From Parasedimentitalea maritima (GTDB taxonomy: Bacteria > Pseudomonadota > Alphaproteobacteria > Rhodobacterales > Rhodobacteraceae), in contig NZ_VAUA01000002.1 in NCBI RefSeq assembly GCF_005771405.1, positions 1-64,000 of the forward strand: a stretch of 64,000 nt of DNA, written 5' to 3'. The notes beneath the pieces were generated by a model. The model made no database searches, was not told the origin of the DNA, and saw only the letters and a list, made by a program, of their open reading frames with translations. Each line of letters begins with the position of its first letter. Position 1 is the stretch's first letter. A program made the translations under genes and the position numbers. Below are positions 1-9,377 of the stretch, piece by piece.

Positions 1-56
1 TCTGCGTATCGCAGTATCCGCAGCTTACGTTGAATCTCGCGTTGATCCTTGTTCAT
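1..56 (-). CDS. transposase, N-terminal fragment (runs off window)
   Basis: Only the first 18 codons are visible, starting MNKDQREIQRKLRILRYA. A strong ribosome binding site (AAGGAG, 6 nt before the ATG) supports the start. The charged N-terminal helix resembles the opening of HTH/integrase-core transposases of the IS481/IS3 type that I associate with roseobacters; this is recognition from memory, not a search. It could also be an unrelated helical protein. It lies about 160 bp from a tRNA gene. Confidence 0.45.
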   Translation of the reverse strand, partial: MNKDQREIQRKLRILRYA

Positions 57-123
57 GAACATCTCCTTCTTCCCAAATCTGGGAGGTTAAAGGAAATGTC
101 CCGCGAGTAACGGCATTTCTACA
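1..123. mobile_element. edge of an insertion sequence (partial)
   Basis: The window opens inside what looks like an insertion sequence: a transposase-like reading frame begins on the minus strand and runs off the left edge. A candidate terminus is the minus-strand sequence beginning TGTAGAAATGCC near position 123, because TGT termini are common in IS3/IS481-type elements. The second terminus lies outside the window, so the inverted repeat cannot be confirmed and the right boundary is a guess. Confidence 0.35.
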
Positions 124-211
124 GTGCAGCGGAGGCGTAGCGGGCGTACTATACGAGCAAAACACGCAGCGAGCTTTGTGCGTGCAAGTGCATGAAATTG
201 CAGGATTACTA

Positions 212-287
<76 letters not shown>

Positions 288-361
288 GTTGGGGCAGGAT
301 TTAGACAATGCGCGTTGCGGGCGCAAGGGCATAAATGACTTTTTTCACCTTATTTGAAAAC

Positions 362-934
362 TTATCGCAGAACCTGCTCTTTGCCGTCCTTTAGCAGGTA
401 TATGCAGCCCTGATCCTTGGACAAATCTCCCATCTCAGATCGTCTTAAACTGCAGACGATCCCCCGCATCACCTGCCCTAGCAGCGCATGTGCTACAACC
501 ACTGTCGGACCTGTCAACGTTGCCAGGAAATCTGATATGCGGTTTTGGAAGACCTCGAACCCCTCGCCTCCTGGTGCAGCACTATATAAATCCAATGTTG
601 AAGAGTTTTTGGCAAAAAGTTCTGGATAGCATTGAGCCACCTCTGCACGGGTATGCCCTTGAAAATCGCCGGCACAAATTTCGGCAAGACGCACGTCAGT
701 TTCAAAGGGCGCGCCGCCAAGGGCAATATCAGCCGTTTGCTGTGCCCGCCCCAAGGGCGATACAAAACAAAGTGGCTGCTGACTAAGAATGGGCTTCATC
801 AATTCGGCCTGACGCCGTGCCTGCTGTATCCCCAATTGGGTGAGGCAAGATTCCATCTGACCCTGAACGCGCTGTTCAGCGTTCCATTCGGTTTGCCCAT
901 GCCGAAGCAGCCAAATTGGGGGGAGATCCTGCAT
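362..934 (-). CDS. histidine phosphatase family protein (GpmB/CobC-like)
   Basis: A 190-residue branch-1 histidine phosphatase, a family that removes phosphate from small metabolites through a phosphohistidine. The signature LLRHGQTEWN (catalytic His12) lies at the N-terminus, the second arginine block is SPLGRAQQTA, the acid residue lies in AEICAGDF, and the second catalytic histidine is in VVVAHALLGQ. The ATG at 934 is preferred over an upstream start at 961 because AAGG sits 8 nt before it. The substrate cannot be told from sequence; phosphoglycerate, alpha-ribazole phosphate or broad specificity are all possible. It stands alone between tRNA-Val and the cold-shock gene. Confidence 0.85.
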   Translation of the reverse strand: MQDLPPIWLLRHGQTEWNAEQRVQGQMESCLTQLGIQQARRQAELMKPILSQQPLCFVSPLGRAQQTADIALGGAPFETDVRLAEICAGDFQGHTRAEVAQCYPELFAKNSSTLDLYSAAPGGEGFEVFQNRISDFLATLTGPTVVVAHALLGQVMRGIVCSLRRSEMGDLSKDQGCIYLLKDGKEQVLR

Positions 935-1273
935 TCTGAGTACCTTGCATTTCGAAACCAATAAGCAATTTCTAGTCGCTTCGGCCAGAGAGCAAAAGCC
1001 CTAGGCGCATCAACTCGAAAACGCGTAGCTATATCACCACGCGCCAACGCCCAACTGGTTGTGTCATCAATCAGCATGGCATCAAAACGTTGTCGACCTG
1101 ACAAGTGCAGGCTCGGTCAAAGTTGGTTTTGAGGTGCATCTTACGTGACAAGAACCTCAACTAAGAACCATCCAATTGTTGATCGCTGCCAGTGCTTTAG
1201 GTCCTGGCTTTGAAAACGCCACGCCGGATTGAGGTTATTCGGAATGCGGACTGAATACGGTGCCAGAAATGCA
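935..1273. other. intergenic region without a convincing gene
   Basis: No open frame here has a ribosome binding site plus recognisable protein features. A minus-strand frame up to 1104 overlaps the phosphatase in a different frame and has shadow-like composition. I see no RNA gene or repeat. Confidence 0.5.
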
Positions 1274-1304
1274 AAACGCGACCCACAACAAAGGGGTCGC
1301 GTTT
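1274..1304 (-). terminator. intrinsic terminator of the cold-shock gene
   Basis: An 11-bp perfect stem (AAACGCGACCC / GGGTCGCGTTT) ends in TTTTGCATTT on the minus strand, 23 bp downstream of the cold-shock stop codon. Confidence 0.85.
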
Positions 1305-1326
1305 CAATAACTCGTTTCGTAAAGGC

Positions 1327-1533
1327 TTATGCCAGTGCGAGGTTCACAGCTGACTCGCGACCGTCACGGCCGGGCTCGATGTCAAAAGTCACTTTCTGGT
1401 TGTCGGCCAGACCGGTCAGGCCTGAACGTTCAACAGCTGAGATGTGCACGAACACATCCTTGCTGCCACCTTCTGGTGCGATGAAGCCGAAGCCTTTAGT
1501 AGAGTTGAACCATTTTACGGTGCCAGTGGCCAT
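1327..1533 (-). CDS. cold-shock protein, CspA family
   Basis: A 68-residue single cold-shock domain that binds single-stranded RNA/DNA and acts as an RNA chaperone. Both RNA-binding motifs are present: RNP1 as KGFGFI and RNP2 as VFVHI, after the typical opening [10 protein letters not shown]. Length equals the family norm. The start at this ATG is preferred over one five codons upstream because it aligns with the conserved MA(T/N)GTVKWFN beginning. The gene is monocistronic, with its own terminator and a long gene-free upstream region that could hold a regulatory 5' UTR as in other csp genes (inference). Confidence 0.95.
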   Translation of the reverse strand: MATGTVKWFNSTKGFGFIAPEGGSKDVFVHISAVERSGLTGLADNQKVTFDIEPGRDGRESAVNLALA

Positions 1534-2008
1534 ATCCGTAGTCTCCAATTATTTGCTGCCCGCGTTGGTGCGGCAGCCCGGCGTGTCAGGTCTGGATCGA
1601 AAGACTGAAGGCCGAAGAACGGGAAACAGTAGGACGAAAAAGAAAAACGTTAGCGGTTCCCATTTGAAGGGTGGCACCGATTTTTTCAAGAGGCAAATTG
1701 GAGATAGGCGTAGATCAGCTTAGTTTCAACCTAGTTTCTTGACCTAAATCGGGCCTTTAGAACCCCAAGAAACCCTAGAAGGAAACAAAAACCGTTTGAG
1801 TTACATCCGCCTGTTACCATTCAATAAATAAGCTACATACAACGATACTCCAAACCGTCAGGCCTGAAAAACCGCGAAACCATAGGCATGGAATGTGAAC
1901 CAGCGGCGTGCAGATATGTATGCAAAGTGTCTTGGCCAGGCAGGCCACCCATTTGCAGTGAACACCGGCAAACCTTTCAAGTTAAGAGCCTCTAACGGCG
2001 CGTGAACC
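1534..2008. other. 475-bp region without a gene, upstream of csp
   Basis: No convincing gene. The part nearest the cold-shock start may be its promoter and untranslated leader. The part near 2008 is the 3' flank of the HU-like gene; no clear T-tailed terminator was found for that gene. Confidence 0.45.
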
Positions 2009-2482
2009 TCAACTATCGCCTTCTGCAATTTGAGCAGAGGCAGGCTCGTCAACTTCAGTGGGGTTAGTTGTGCTAGCTATGCTCTGTCGAATTTTGCAGA
2101 TGATTACCCGACCATTGTTACGCATTTCGCTACGGTTGATACGCAGTTTTCCTAACGGTTGCATATTCAGCTCACGACCTTCGCCAATGGTTTCACCAAG
2201 AACTGCAAGCATTGCTTCGACGACCGGCTTGGCATCCTTTTTCTTCACACCCGATCGCTCGACAACCAAATCGATGAGTTCCTTTTTGCGCATTTCGGGC
2301 GCGGAAACGACTGGACCAGGCATAACAACCGTAGGTTCAGGCGATGTTTTGGTCGCAATTGGTTCAGCTGTGAGTTCGCCACCTTGGTCACCCGCTGCTT
2401 TGGCAGCAGTTTTAGACTTTACAGTTTTTTTGGGCAGATCAGACTTTGCAGTACCGGAACTTTTTTTAGTGCGTGCTGCCAT
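2009..2482 (-). CDS. HU-family DNA-binding protein with N-terminal basic extension
   Basis: A 157-residue protein. The HU/IHF-like domain begins near residue 63 (EMRKKELIDLVVERSG) and continues through GRELNMQPLGKLRINRSE, the DNA-binding arm region, to about residue 140. It is preceded by about 60 residues rich in Lys, Ala, Thr and Pro, much like the histone H1-like tails seen on some alphaproteobacterial HU homologues, and ends in an acidic tail. Ordinary HU is about 90 residues. The ATG of MAARTKKSS is chosen because the upstream residues fit no family pattern. Likely role: chromosome architecture rather than sequence-specific control (inference). Its neighbours give no operon context. Confidence 0.85.
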   Translation of the reverse strand: MAARTKKSSGTAKSDLPKKTVKSKTAAKAAGDQGGELTAEPIATKTSPEPTVVMPGPVVSAPEMRKKELIDLVVERSGVKKKDAKPVVEAMLAVLGETIGEGRELNMQPLGKLRINRSEMRNNGRVIICKIRQSIASTTNPTEVDEPASAQIAEGDS

Positions 2483-2680
2483 GGTTTTGCCCCGTATTTT
2501 GTGTTTTTTTAAGGCTACGCGGAATTTTTCCAAGTTTCCAGTTTCTTGTCGAAAATGGAGGGACTTTCAGCCTGTTAACACCATTTTGAAATCCATTGTT
2601 GCGGAAATAGACGCTTCTTTACTTCAGTTCAGGTTTATTCTTCACATAAAGAATATTCGATATCCTGCGCTTCGTGTTTC

Positions 2681-3136
2681 TCAATCTGCTGGCAGGGTAT
2701 TTCTGCAGATCATGGTTCGCAGCGTAAAGCTGGAACGAGTGGAACGAATGCCCGGGACGCGCATCAATTGATGTTCAAGAAATCGATCAAAACAAGTGAG
2801 ATCACTGGCAACCACTCGCAGTAAAATATCTCGGCTTCCCGTCATCAGATAACATTCCATAACTTCGTCGAACTGGCGAACCGCTGCCTCGAACCTGCCT
2901 AAGGCGTCACTTGACTGACGCTCCAGTTCAACGGTTACGAATATAGTCACAGGCAAGCCAAGCTTGGCTTGGTCTACACGCGCCGAATACCCGGTAATCA
3001 CGCCGTCTTCCTCAAGATTGGCAACTCGCCGCGCACAAGGTGTTGGGGACAATCCTACGCGTTCTGACAGGTCTGCCATTTTTTGGCGCGCATTCAGCTG
3101 CAACTCCGAAACTATCTTTCTATCGATGGCATCCAT
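2681..3136 (-). CDS. Lrp/AsnC family transcriptional regulator
   Basis: A 151-residue regulator with the family layout: winged helix-turn-helix at residues 1-60 (DRKIVSELQLNARQKMADLS, then SPTPCARRVANLEEDG) and the RAM/effector-binding domain at about 65-150. The ATG of MDAIDRK is chosen because this is the conserved family start. It is transcribed divergently from a leucine-dehydrogenase-family gene 125 bp away, so it probably senses an amino acid and controls that gene and itself. The SPTPCARRV recognition helix places it in the large Lrp-like branch, but the ligand cannot be read from sequence. Confidence 0.92.
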   Translation of the reverse strand: MDAIDRKIVSELQLNARQKMADLSERVGLSPTPCARRVANLEEDGVITGYSARVDQAKLGLPVTIFVTVELERQSSDALGRFEAAVRQFDEVMECYLMTGSRDILLRVVASDLTCFDRFLEHQLMRVPGIRSTRSSFTLRTMICRNTLPAD

Positions 3137-3261
3137 TAGATTTTTCCTACTTCTAACCGCGTCATTAGGTGAAAGCTCCAAAATTTGCAAAACACTTAGC
3201 GTAATTTGGCGAAAACTCGCGTGCAACCTAGATTATCAGAAGGCAACGGAGGAATAAGAGA

Positions 3262-4311
3262 ATGAACATCACACCAGTGCCATCTAGCAGTCACGAAGAG
3301 ATATACTGCGTCGAGGACACAGCAACCGGTCTGCATGGGTACATCGCCGTGCACTCAACATTGATGGGCCCTGCAGCCGGTGGGTTGCGGATGCGCCCAT
3401 ATGCCAATGCCGAGGACGCATTGACAGATGTCAAAAGGCTGAGTGAGGGCATGACTTATAAAAATGCCGCAGCTGGGCTACCACTGGGTGGCGGCAAGGC
3501 TGTCATCATCGGTGATCCAAGTCACGACAAGACGCCAGAATTGCTGCAGGCCTTTGGCGAAGGGATCAATAGCCTAAAGGGTCGGTATTATACCGCGGAA
3601 GATATGGGTATGAGCCCAACCGACATGGCGCAATTGGCGAAGGTCACCCCTTGTGTCGCAGGTTTGCCCACTGGCGATTATGCCAGCGGCGACCCATCTC
3701 CGATTACTGCTCGTGGTATATTTAACGCAATCCGTACCACCCAAAAACACCACTGCGGTAGCGCCGAGCTGGAAGGCATAACGGTAGCAGTACAGGGCTT
3801 GGGGAATGTCGGCTGGCATCTGTGTGATTTGTTAAACATGGCAGGCGCCAGTTTGATCATCACCGATACAGATGCAAAGAGAGTTGCCAAGGCGGTAACG
3901 GTATTTGGCGCCCAAGCCGTGGAGCCAGATCAAATCTATACCGTTGAAGCCGATATCTTTGCCCCTTGCGCGATTGGGGGCATCTTGAATGCAACGACGA
4001 TTCCGCTGCTTAAAGTGGCAATTGTTGCAGGTGGCGCTAACAACCAGCTTGCAACACCACAAGATGCGACCGCCCTACATGACCGAGGAATTCTGTACGC
4101 TCCGGATTTTGTCGCAAATGGTGGTGGTATCATCAATGTTGCCACTGAAATTCTTGAAATTTCGGACCGCACGGCTTTTGTCGATGAAAAGTTGGCGGCC
4201 TTGGATTTGACGTTGCAAGCAATTTTGCGTCAAGCCAAAGCCGAAAACACCAGCCCTGACGCAGTGGCCATTGCCACAGTGCAGGCAAAAATGGCGCGTC
4301 CGGCGGCATAA
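3262..4311 (+). CDS. Glu/Leu/Phe/Val dehydrogenase family protein (leucine dehydrogenase-like)
   Basis: A 349-residue NAD-dependent amino acid dehydrogenase, which oxidatively deaminates a branched-chain or aromatic amino acid to the 2-oxo acid. The substrate domain carries GPAAGGLRMRPY and the catalytic-lysine motif LPLGGGKAVI at about residues 75-85. The Rossmann domain carries VQGLGNVGWHL at about 176-186. Length matches leucine/phenylalanine dehydrogenases (about 350) rather than glutamate dehydrogenase (over 410). GGAGG lies upstream of the ATG. The divergent Lrp-type gene is the likely regulator. Exact substrate (Leu, Val or Phe) is not decided. Confidence 0.9.
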   Translation: MNITPVPSSSHEEIYCVEDTATGLHGYIAVHSTLMGPAAGGLRMRPYANAEDALTDVKRLSEGMTYKNAAAGLPLGGGKAVIIGDPSHDKTPELLQAFGEGINSLKGRYYTAEDMGMSPTDMAQLAKVTPCVAGLPTGDYASGDPSPITARGIFNAIRTTQKHHCGSAELEGITVAVQGLGNVGWHLCDLLNMAGASLIITDTDAKRVAKAVTVFGAQAVEPDQIYTVEADIFAPCAIGGILNATTIPLLKVAIVAGGANNQLATPQDATALHDRGILYAPDFVANGGGIINVATEILEISDRTAFVDEKLAALDLTLQAILRQAKAENTSPDAVAIATVQAKMARPAA

Positions 4312-4323
4312 GCGGAAAAACAA

Positions 4324-4349
4324 AAAGGGCGGCTTTTAAGCCGCCCTTT
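4324..4349. terminator. bidirectional terminator between the dehydrogenase and lon
   Basis: A perfect 12-bp stem (AAAGGGCGGCTT / AAGCCGCCCTTT) with a TT loop lies between two convergent genes and is flanked by A/T runs, so it can serve both strands. Confidence 0.85.
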
Positions 4350-4368
4350 CAATAATTGATATGGGGTT

Positions 4369-6783
4369 TTAGTGGGCGACCGCCCCTGCCCCATCTTCAG
4401 ATCGCTTTAGCGCAGCCTTGGCCGCGGCAGCTTCTTCTTCGGCTTCCTCATCCCATTCGATAGCCTCAGGCTCGCGGACCAAAGCATGCTTCAGCACTTC
4501 GGACACATGTGAAACCGGGATGATTTCCAGCCCCTCTTTCACATTATCAGGGATTTCCGGCAGATCCTTTTCGTTCTCTTTCGGGATCAACACCGTTTTG
4601 ACTCCGCCACGCAGTGCAGCCAGCAGTTTTTCCTTCAAACCGCCAATCGCCAATGCATTCCCACGCAGGGTAACCTCGCCCGTCATCGCAATATCTTTGC
4701 GAACCGGAATCTGTGTCAGCACTGACACAATCGATGTCACCATAGCCAGACCGGCACTCGGACCATCTTTCGGCGTCGCAGCTTCCGGCACATGGACGTG
4801 GATGTCCCACCGGTCAAAACGCGGAGGCTTAACGCCGATCTGAGGCGAGATAGAGCGTACATATGACGCGGCCGCCTCAATCGACTCCTTCATCACATCA
4901 CCCAGTTTACCGGTGGTTTTCATGCGGCCTCTGCCTGGCAGTCGCAGTGCTTCGATAGACAACAGCTCACCACCGACCGATGTATAGGCCAGCCCAGTCA
5001 CAACGCCGACCTGATCTTCCTTTTCGGCCAGACCATAGCGGAATTTCTCTACCCCCAGAAAATCGCTTAGATTGTCGGCCGAAACAGTTACATTGTCGGC
5101 CTCTTTCTTGATGATCTTGGTCAAAGATTTCCGTGCGACCTTGGCGATCTCACGTTCCAGATTCCGCACGCCCGCTTCACGGGTATAGGTGCGAATGATC
5201 TCAGTCAGAGCGCTGTCCTTCAGTTCAAACTCCTTGGCTTTCAAACCATGGTTCTTGATCTGCTTGGATACCAGGTGCTGCTTGGCAATCTCGCGCTTTT
5301 CGTCCTCGGTGTAGCCAGACAGTGGGATGATCTCCATCCGGTCCAGCAACGGTCCAGGCATGTTGTAGCTGTTCGAGGTGGTCAGGAACATCACGTTCGA
5401 AAGGTCGTACTCGACCTCCATATAGTGATCGACAAAGGTCGAGTTCTGTTCCGGATCCAGCACTTCCAGCATCGCCGACGCCGGATCACCACGGAAGTCC
5501 TGCCCCATCTTGTCGATCTCATCGAGCAGGATCAGTGGGTTGGTGGTCTTAGCCTTTTTCAACGCCTGAATGATCTTGCCCGGCATTGACCCGATATAGG
5601 TCCGGCGGTGACCACGGATTTCGCTTTCGTCACGTACACCACCCAGGGAAATACGGATAAACTCACGCCCGGTGGCACGTGCTACCGATTTACCAAGGCT
5701 GGTTTTGCCCACGCCCGGAGGACCAACAAGACACAGGATTGGTCCCTTCAGCTTGGTCGAACGCTGTTGCACCGCAAGGTATTCAACAATGCGTTCCTTG
5801 ACCTTCACCAGACCATAGTGATCGTCGTCGAGGATTTCCTGCGCTTTAGCCAAATCCTTTTTCACCCGGGACTTGGTGCCCCAAGGAATGGACAGCATCC
5901 AGTCGAGGTAATTGCGTACAACAGTCGCCTCGGCGGACATTGGCGACATATTCTTCAGCTTCTTCAGCTCGCCGTCCACCTTTTCACGGGCTTCTTTGCT
6001 CAGCTTGGTCTCGGCAATCTTGTTTTCCAGCTCGGCCAGTTCGCCTTCGCCTTCTTCACCATCGCCCAATTCCTTCTGAATGGCCTTCATTTGCTCATTC
6101 AGATAATATTCGCGCTGGGTCTTCTCCATCTGAGATTTGACCCGTGTTTTGATCTTCTTCTCGACCTGCAGCACGGACATTTCGCCCTGCATCAGGCCGT
6201 AGACCTTCTCCAGACGTTCCGACACAGACAGAGTTTCAAGCAGATCCTGCTTTTGCTCGACCTCAATGCCAAGGTGCCCTGCAACCAGGTCGCCCAATTT
6301 AGCCGGTTCAGCGGATTCACCAATTGCCGACAAAGCCTCTTCTGGAATGTTCTTACGCACTTTTGCATAGCGCTCAAACTCATCCCCAACAGTACGCAAC
6401 AGCGCCTCAGTTGTGGTTACATCACCAGGAATTTCAGTCAGGTATTCAGCCTTGGCTTCGAAGAAGTTGTCGTTCTCCAGGTATTCAGCAATTTTGACAC
6501 GGGCGTGGCCCTCGACAAGGACTTTGACAGTGCCATCGGGCAACTTCAGAAGTTGCAACACATTTGCCAGCACTCCGACTTGATAGATGCCCTCGATTTC
6601 GGGGTCATCTTCTGCGGGATCAATCTGGCTGCTCAGAAGGATTTGCTTGTCATCAGCCATCACCTCTTCCAAGGCGCGTACCGACTTTTCCCGGCCTACA
6701 AACAGCGGCACGATCATGTGGGGAAACACCACGATGTCACGCAACGGCAATACAGGATAGGAAGAATTGAGAGGCTCTTGCAT
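4369..6783 (-). CDS. lon: ATP-dependent protease La (Lon)
   Basis: An 804-residue cytoplasmic AAA+ serine protease that degrades misfolded and regulatory proteins. The N-terminal substrate-binding domain spans about 1-300, with a coiled coil around 190-250. The AAA+ core has Walker A GPPGVGKTSLGK and Walker B LILLDEIDKMG. The protease domain has the catalytic serine in KDGPSAGLAM and the catalytic lysine in GGLKEKLLAA. The length is typical of LonA. The start is supported by AAGGA 6 nt upstream. It stands alone. In this order it would normally be heat-shock controlled, but I could not identify a confident sigma-32-type promoter. Confidence 0.98.
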   Translation of the reverse strand: MQEPLNSSYPVLPLRDIVVFPHMIVPLFVGREKSVRALEEVMADDKQILLSSQIDPAEDDPEIEGIYQVGVLANVLQLLKLPDGTVKVLVEGHARVKIAEYLENDNFFEAKAEYLTEIPGDVTTTEALLRTVGDEFERYAKVRKNIPEEALSAIGESAEPAKLGDLVAGHLGIEVEQKQDLLETLSVSERLEKVYGLMQGEMSVLQVEKKIKTRVKSQMEKTQREYYLNEQMKAIQKELGDGEEGEGELAELENKIAETKLSKEAREKVDGELKKLKNMSPMSAEATVVRNYLDWMLSIPWGTKSRVKKDLAKAQEILDDDHYGLVKVKERIVEYLAVQQRSTKLKGPILCLVGPPGVGKTSLGKSVARATGREFIRISLGGVRDESEIRGHRRTYIGSMPGKIIQALKKAKTTNPLILLDEIDKMGQDFRGDPASAMLEVLDPEQNSTFVDHYMEVEYDLSNVMFLTTSNSYNMPGPLLDRMEIIPLSGYTEDEKREIAKQHLVSKQIKNHGLKAKEFELKDSALTEIIRTYTREAGVRNLEREIAKVARKSLTKIIKKEADNVTVSADNLSDFLGVEKFRYGLAEKEDQVGVVTGLAYTSVGGELLSIEALRLPGRGRMKTTGKLGDVMKESIEAAASYVRSISPQIGVKPPRFDRWDIHVHVPEAATPKDGPSAGLAMVTSIVSVLTQIPVRKDIAMTGEVTLRGNALAIGGLKEKLLAALRGGVKTVLIPKENEKDLPEIPDNVKEGLEIIPVSHVSEVLKHALVREPEAIEWDEEAEEEAAAAKAALKRSEDGAGAVAH

Positions 6784-7178
6784 ACTCGGTCCTTACTTTT
6801 GGCAAGACGATCCGGTCCCGAAATTCGGCAACCTTGGGTCGTCTCCTCATGGATCTGTTAATCTGGTACGGCGGGCAGCTCATTACAACCAGCTGGCCGT
6901 TAAGTTGACAGTTAGTTTGCCCGCAGCAGCCCGCGACCACAAGGTGCGATTTACGGTCAGGGTGACCAAATCGCTAATTCACCCCCCTGGCATCCAAAGC
7001 CATCTGTCAACCATGGAGCGCCACCCAGCGCGGCGCTAAAATGTTTGTGGAAGTTGAGAATTATAAAATGCCAATCGTCATATCAAACCCTGTGCAAAAA
7101 ATCGCACAGGGTCTTTGGCCATAAGGGCAATTTTGTTAAATTGGGGTACCCAGCCAGTGGAGCCTAATTACAGATCGA
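6784..7178. other. intergenic region lon-tgt, with a hairpin
   Basis: About 395 bp without a gene. It should contain the lon promoter. A 9-bp stem (ACCCTGTGC / GCACAGGGT, loop AAAAAATC) lies at 7087-7112. It has no strong T tail on either strand, so it could be a weak terminator or a structured RNA remnant. Nothing else was recognised. Confidence 0.5.
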
Positions 7179-8309
7179 TTAAATCGGCTCAATATCACCT
7201 TCGGCACGACCAGCGTGGAACTCCGCTTGCCATGCGTCGAACGTACCTGCTGAAATCGCTTCACGCATGCCTGCCATAATATCCTGAAAGTACTGCAAGT
7301 TATGCCAAGTTAACAACATTCCACTGATCATTTCGTTGCTGCGGAACACGTGACTAAGATAGGCCCGTGAATAGTTGCGGCATGCCGGACAGGAGCAATT
7401 TTCGTCCAGTGGACGCGGATCATCAATATGACGGGCGTTCTTGATATTGACCACACCATGGCGGGTATAGGCTTGCCCTGTCCGGCCTGAACGCGATGGC
7501 AGAACACAGTCCATCATATCAATGCCACGCGCTACAGCGCCAACGATGTCATCAGGTTTGCCTACACCCATCAAATAGCGCGGCTTATTCTGAGGCAGCA
7601 TGTCTGGTGCATAATCCAATACTCCAAACATTGCTTCTTGACCTTCACCAACGGCCAACCCGCCGACTGCATAGCCATCAAACTCAATGTCGCGCAGCTT
7701 TTCGGCGCTTTCTGCGCGCAATTCTTGCGTTACGCCCCCCTGCTGAATGCCAAACAAGGCATGGCCGGGCCGATCCCCAAAGGCATCGCGCGACCGTGCA
7801 GCCCATCTCATCGACATCCGCATACTTTCTGCGACGGCTTTGTCAGTGGCAGGCAATGCTGGGCATTCGTCGAAACACATAACAATATCGCTGCCCAACA
7901 TCCGTTGGATTTCCATCGACCGCTCAGGCGTGATTTCATGCTTGGAGCCATCAACGTGACTTTTGAAGGTAACGCCCTGCTCAGTCAGTTTACGCAAGCT
8001 GGCCAATGACATCACCTGAAACCCGCCACTGTCTGTCAGAATCGGACGCTGCCAGTTCATAAACTTGTGCAGCCCGCCCAGACGCTCGATCCTTTCGGCC
8101 GTTGGGCGCAACATCAGGTGATACGTGTTGCCCAACAAAATGTCTGCGCCTGTAGAGCGCACACTTTCTGGCATCATAGCCTTAACCGTCGCCGCTGTGC
8201 CCACTGGCATAAATGCCGGCGTACGGATCTCGCCACGCGGTGTCGAAATCACCCCGGTGCGAGCTTTGCCATCACAGGCTTGCAGATCAAATGTGACTTT
8301 CGGCGACAT
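7179..8309 (-). CDS. tgt: queuine tRNA-ribosyltransferase
   Basis: A 376-residue TIM-barrel enzyme that exchanges guanine 34 of tRNAs with GUN anticodons for the queuosine precursor preQ1. The N-terminal aspartate motif is [11 protein letters not shown] (general base), the nucleophile region is [10 protein letters not shown], and the zinc site is formed by CSCPAC with a later histidine. Length is the bacterial norm. It is not adjacent to queA here, although the two often pair. The ATG of MSPKVTFDL fits the family start. Confidence 0.97.
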   Translation of the reverse strand: MSPKVTFDLQACDGKARTGVISTPRGEIRTPAFMPVGTAATVKAMMPESVRSTGADILLGNTYHLMLRPTAERIERLGGLHKFMNWQRPILTDSGGFQVMSLASLRKLTEQGVTFKSHVDGSKHEITPERSMEIQRMLGSDIVMCFDECPALPATDKAVAESMRMSMRWAARSRDAFGDRPGHALFGIQQGGVTQELRAESAEKLRDIEFDGYAVGGLAVGEGQEAMFGVLDYAPDMLPQNKPRYLMGVGKPDDIVGAVARGIDMMDCVLPSRSGRTGQAYTRHGVVNIKNARHIDDPRPLDENCSCPACRNYSRAYLSHVFRSNEMISGMLLTWHNLQYFQDIMAGMREAISAGTFDAWQAEFHAGRAEGDIEPI

Positions 8310-8486
8310 TGGTATATCCTCATCCTACGCTCTACATTGCGTAACTCGCCGCGTTTGCCCTATCCGGTTGGAATTGACAAGTCTTGTGAATGCTTGCCAC
8401 AGACCAGTTCGAAGACCATATGTAGGTTGAAATAAGGGGATTTGCCCCCACATGTATACCATAGTACACAATCATTGAGGCCCAAC

Positions 8487-9377
8487 ATGTCCGAAGACCA
8501 AATTATTAGATTGATATCCCAGAACGGCATCTACTTGTTAGGTGCGATCTTCCTGATCGTCGTCATCCTGAAGGGCATTCGTATCGTTCCCCAATCAGAG
8601 AAGTATGTCGTGGAACGTTTTGGCCGCCTGCACTCTGTCCTTGGACCAGGCATTAACTTTGTTATTCCATTCCTAGATTCCGTTGCGCACAAGATTTCGA
8701 TCCTTGAGAGGCAACTGCCCTCTGCCAGTCAGGACGCGATCACAAAAGACAATGTTCTAGTACAGGTGGAAACCTCGGTTTTTTACCGGATTATTGAACC
8801 AGAAAAAACTGTTTACCGCATCCGCGACGTTGATGCCGCCATTTCAACAACTGTGGCGGGGATCGTACGTGCAGAGATTGGTAAGATGGACCTCGATGAA
8901 GTTCAGTCCAACCGTGACCAGTTGATCACAACCATTAAAAAAGCCGTGGAAGATTCGGTCGATGATTGGGGCATCGAAGTGACCCGTACGGAAATTCTGG
9001 ACGTAAATCTGGACCAAGCTACCCGCGACGCAATGTTACAACAGTTGAACGCTGAACGGGCTCGGCGTGCGCAAGTGACAGAAGCCGAAGGTGCCCGCCG
9101 TTCAGTCGAATTAGCTGCTGATGCGGAGCTCTACGCCGCAGAGCAGATTGCCAAGGCCCGTCGTATTCAGGCCGATGCCGAGGCCTATGCAACTGAAGTA
9201 GTCGCCAAGGCCATCAAAGAAAATGGAATCGAAGCCGCACAGTATCAGGTTGCTTTAAAGCAGGTCGAAGCCCTGTCTATCCTCGGTAACGGAGATGGAA
9301 AGCAGACCATTATTGTCCCAGCCGATGCTGTTCAGGCCTTTGGTAACGCATTTAAGATGCTGAGTGGAGGCAAGTAA
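8487..9377 (+). CDS. SPFH/stomatin-like membrane protein (paraslipin/QmcA type)
   Basis: A 296-residue band-7 protein. One N-terminal transmembrane helix at about residues 9-27 (NGIYLLGAIFLIVVILKGI) is followed by the SPFH domain (IVPQSEKYVVERFGRL to about 190) and a long alanine- and glutamate-rich coiled coil (about 190-250). The internal ATG of MSEDQII is chosen because the 15 upstream codons have no family match. The next gene starts at the stop codon (TAATG), so it forms a translationally coupled pair with an NfeD protein, the usual partner of such slipins. Probable role: scaffold for membrane microdomains and membrane protein quality control. Confidence 0.93.
   Translation: MSEDQIIRLISQNGIYLLGAIFLIVVILKGIRIVPQSEKYVVERFGRLHSVLGPGINFVIPFLDSVAHKISILERQLPSASQDAITKDNVLVQVETSVFYRIIEPEKTVYRIRDVDAAISTTVAGIVRAEIGKMDLDEVQSNRDQLITTIKKAVEDSVDDWGIEVTRTEILDVNLDQATRDAMLQQLNAERARRAQVTEAEGARRSVELAADAELYAAEQIAKARRIQADAEAYATEVVAKAIKENGIEAAQYQVALKQVEALSILGNGDGKQTIIVPADAVQAFGNAFKMLSGGK

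Noticed and set aside
799-1104. 101-codon minus-strand frame overlapping the phosphatase
   Set aside because: Different frame from a certain gene, no ribosome binding site and no similarity; treated as noise.
5608-6861. 417-codon open frame on the plus strand opposite lon
   Set aside because: It lies fully antisense to lon, has composition typical of a mirror frame, no ribosome binding site and no protein-like motifs.
7087-7112. Riboswitch or terminator between lon and tgt
   Set aside because: Only a simple 9-bp hairpin is present, with no T tail and no recognisable aptamer such as preQ1.
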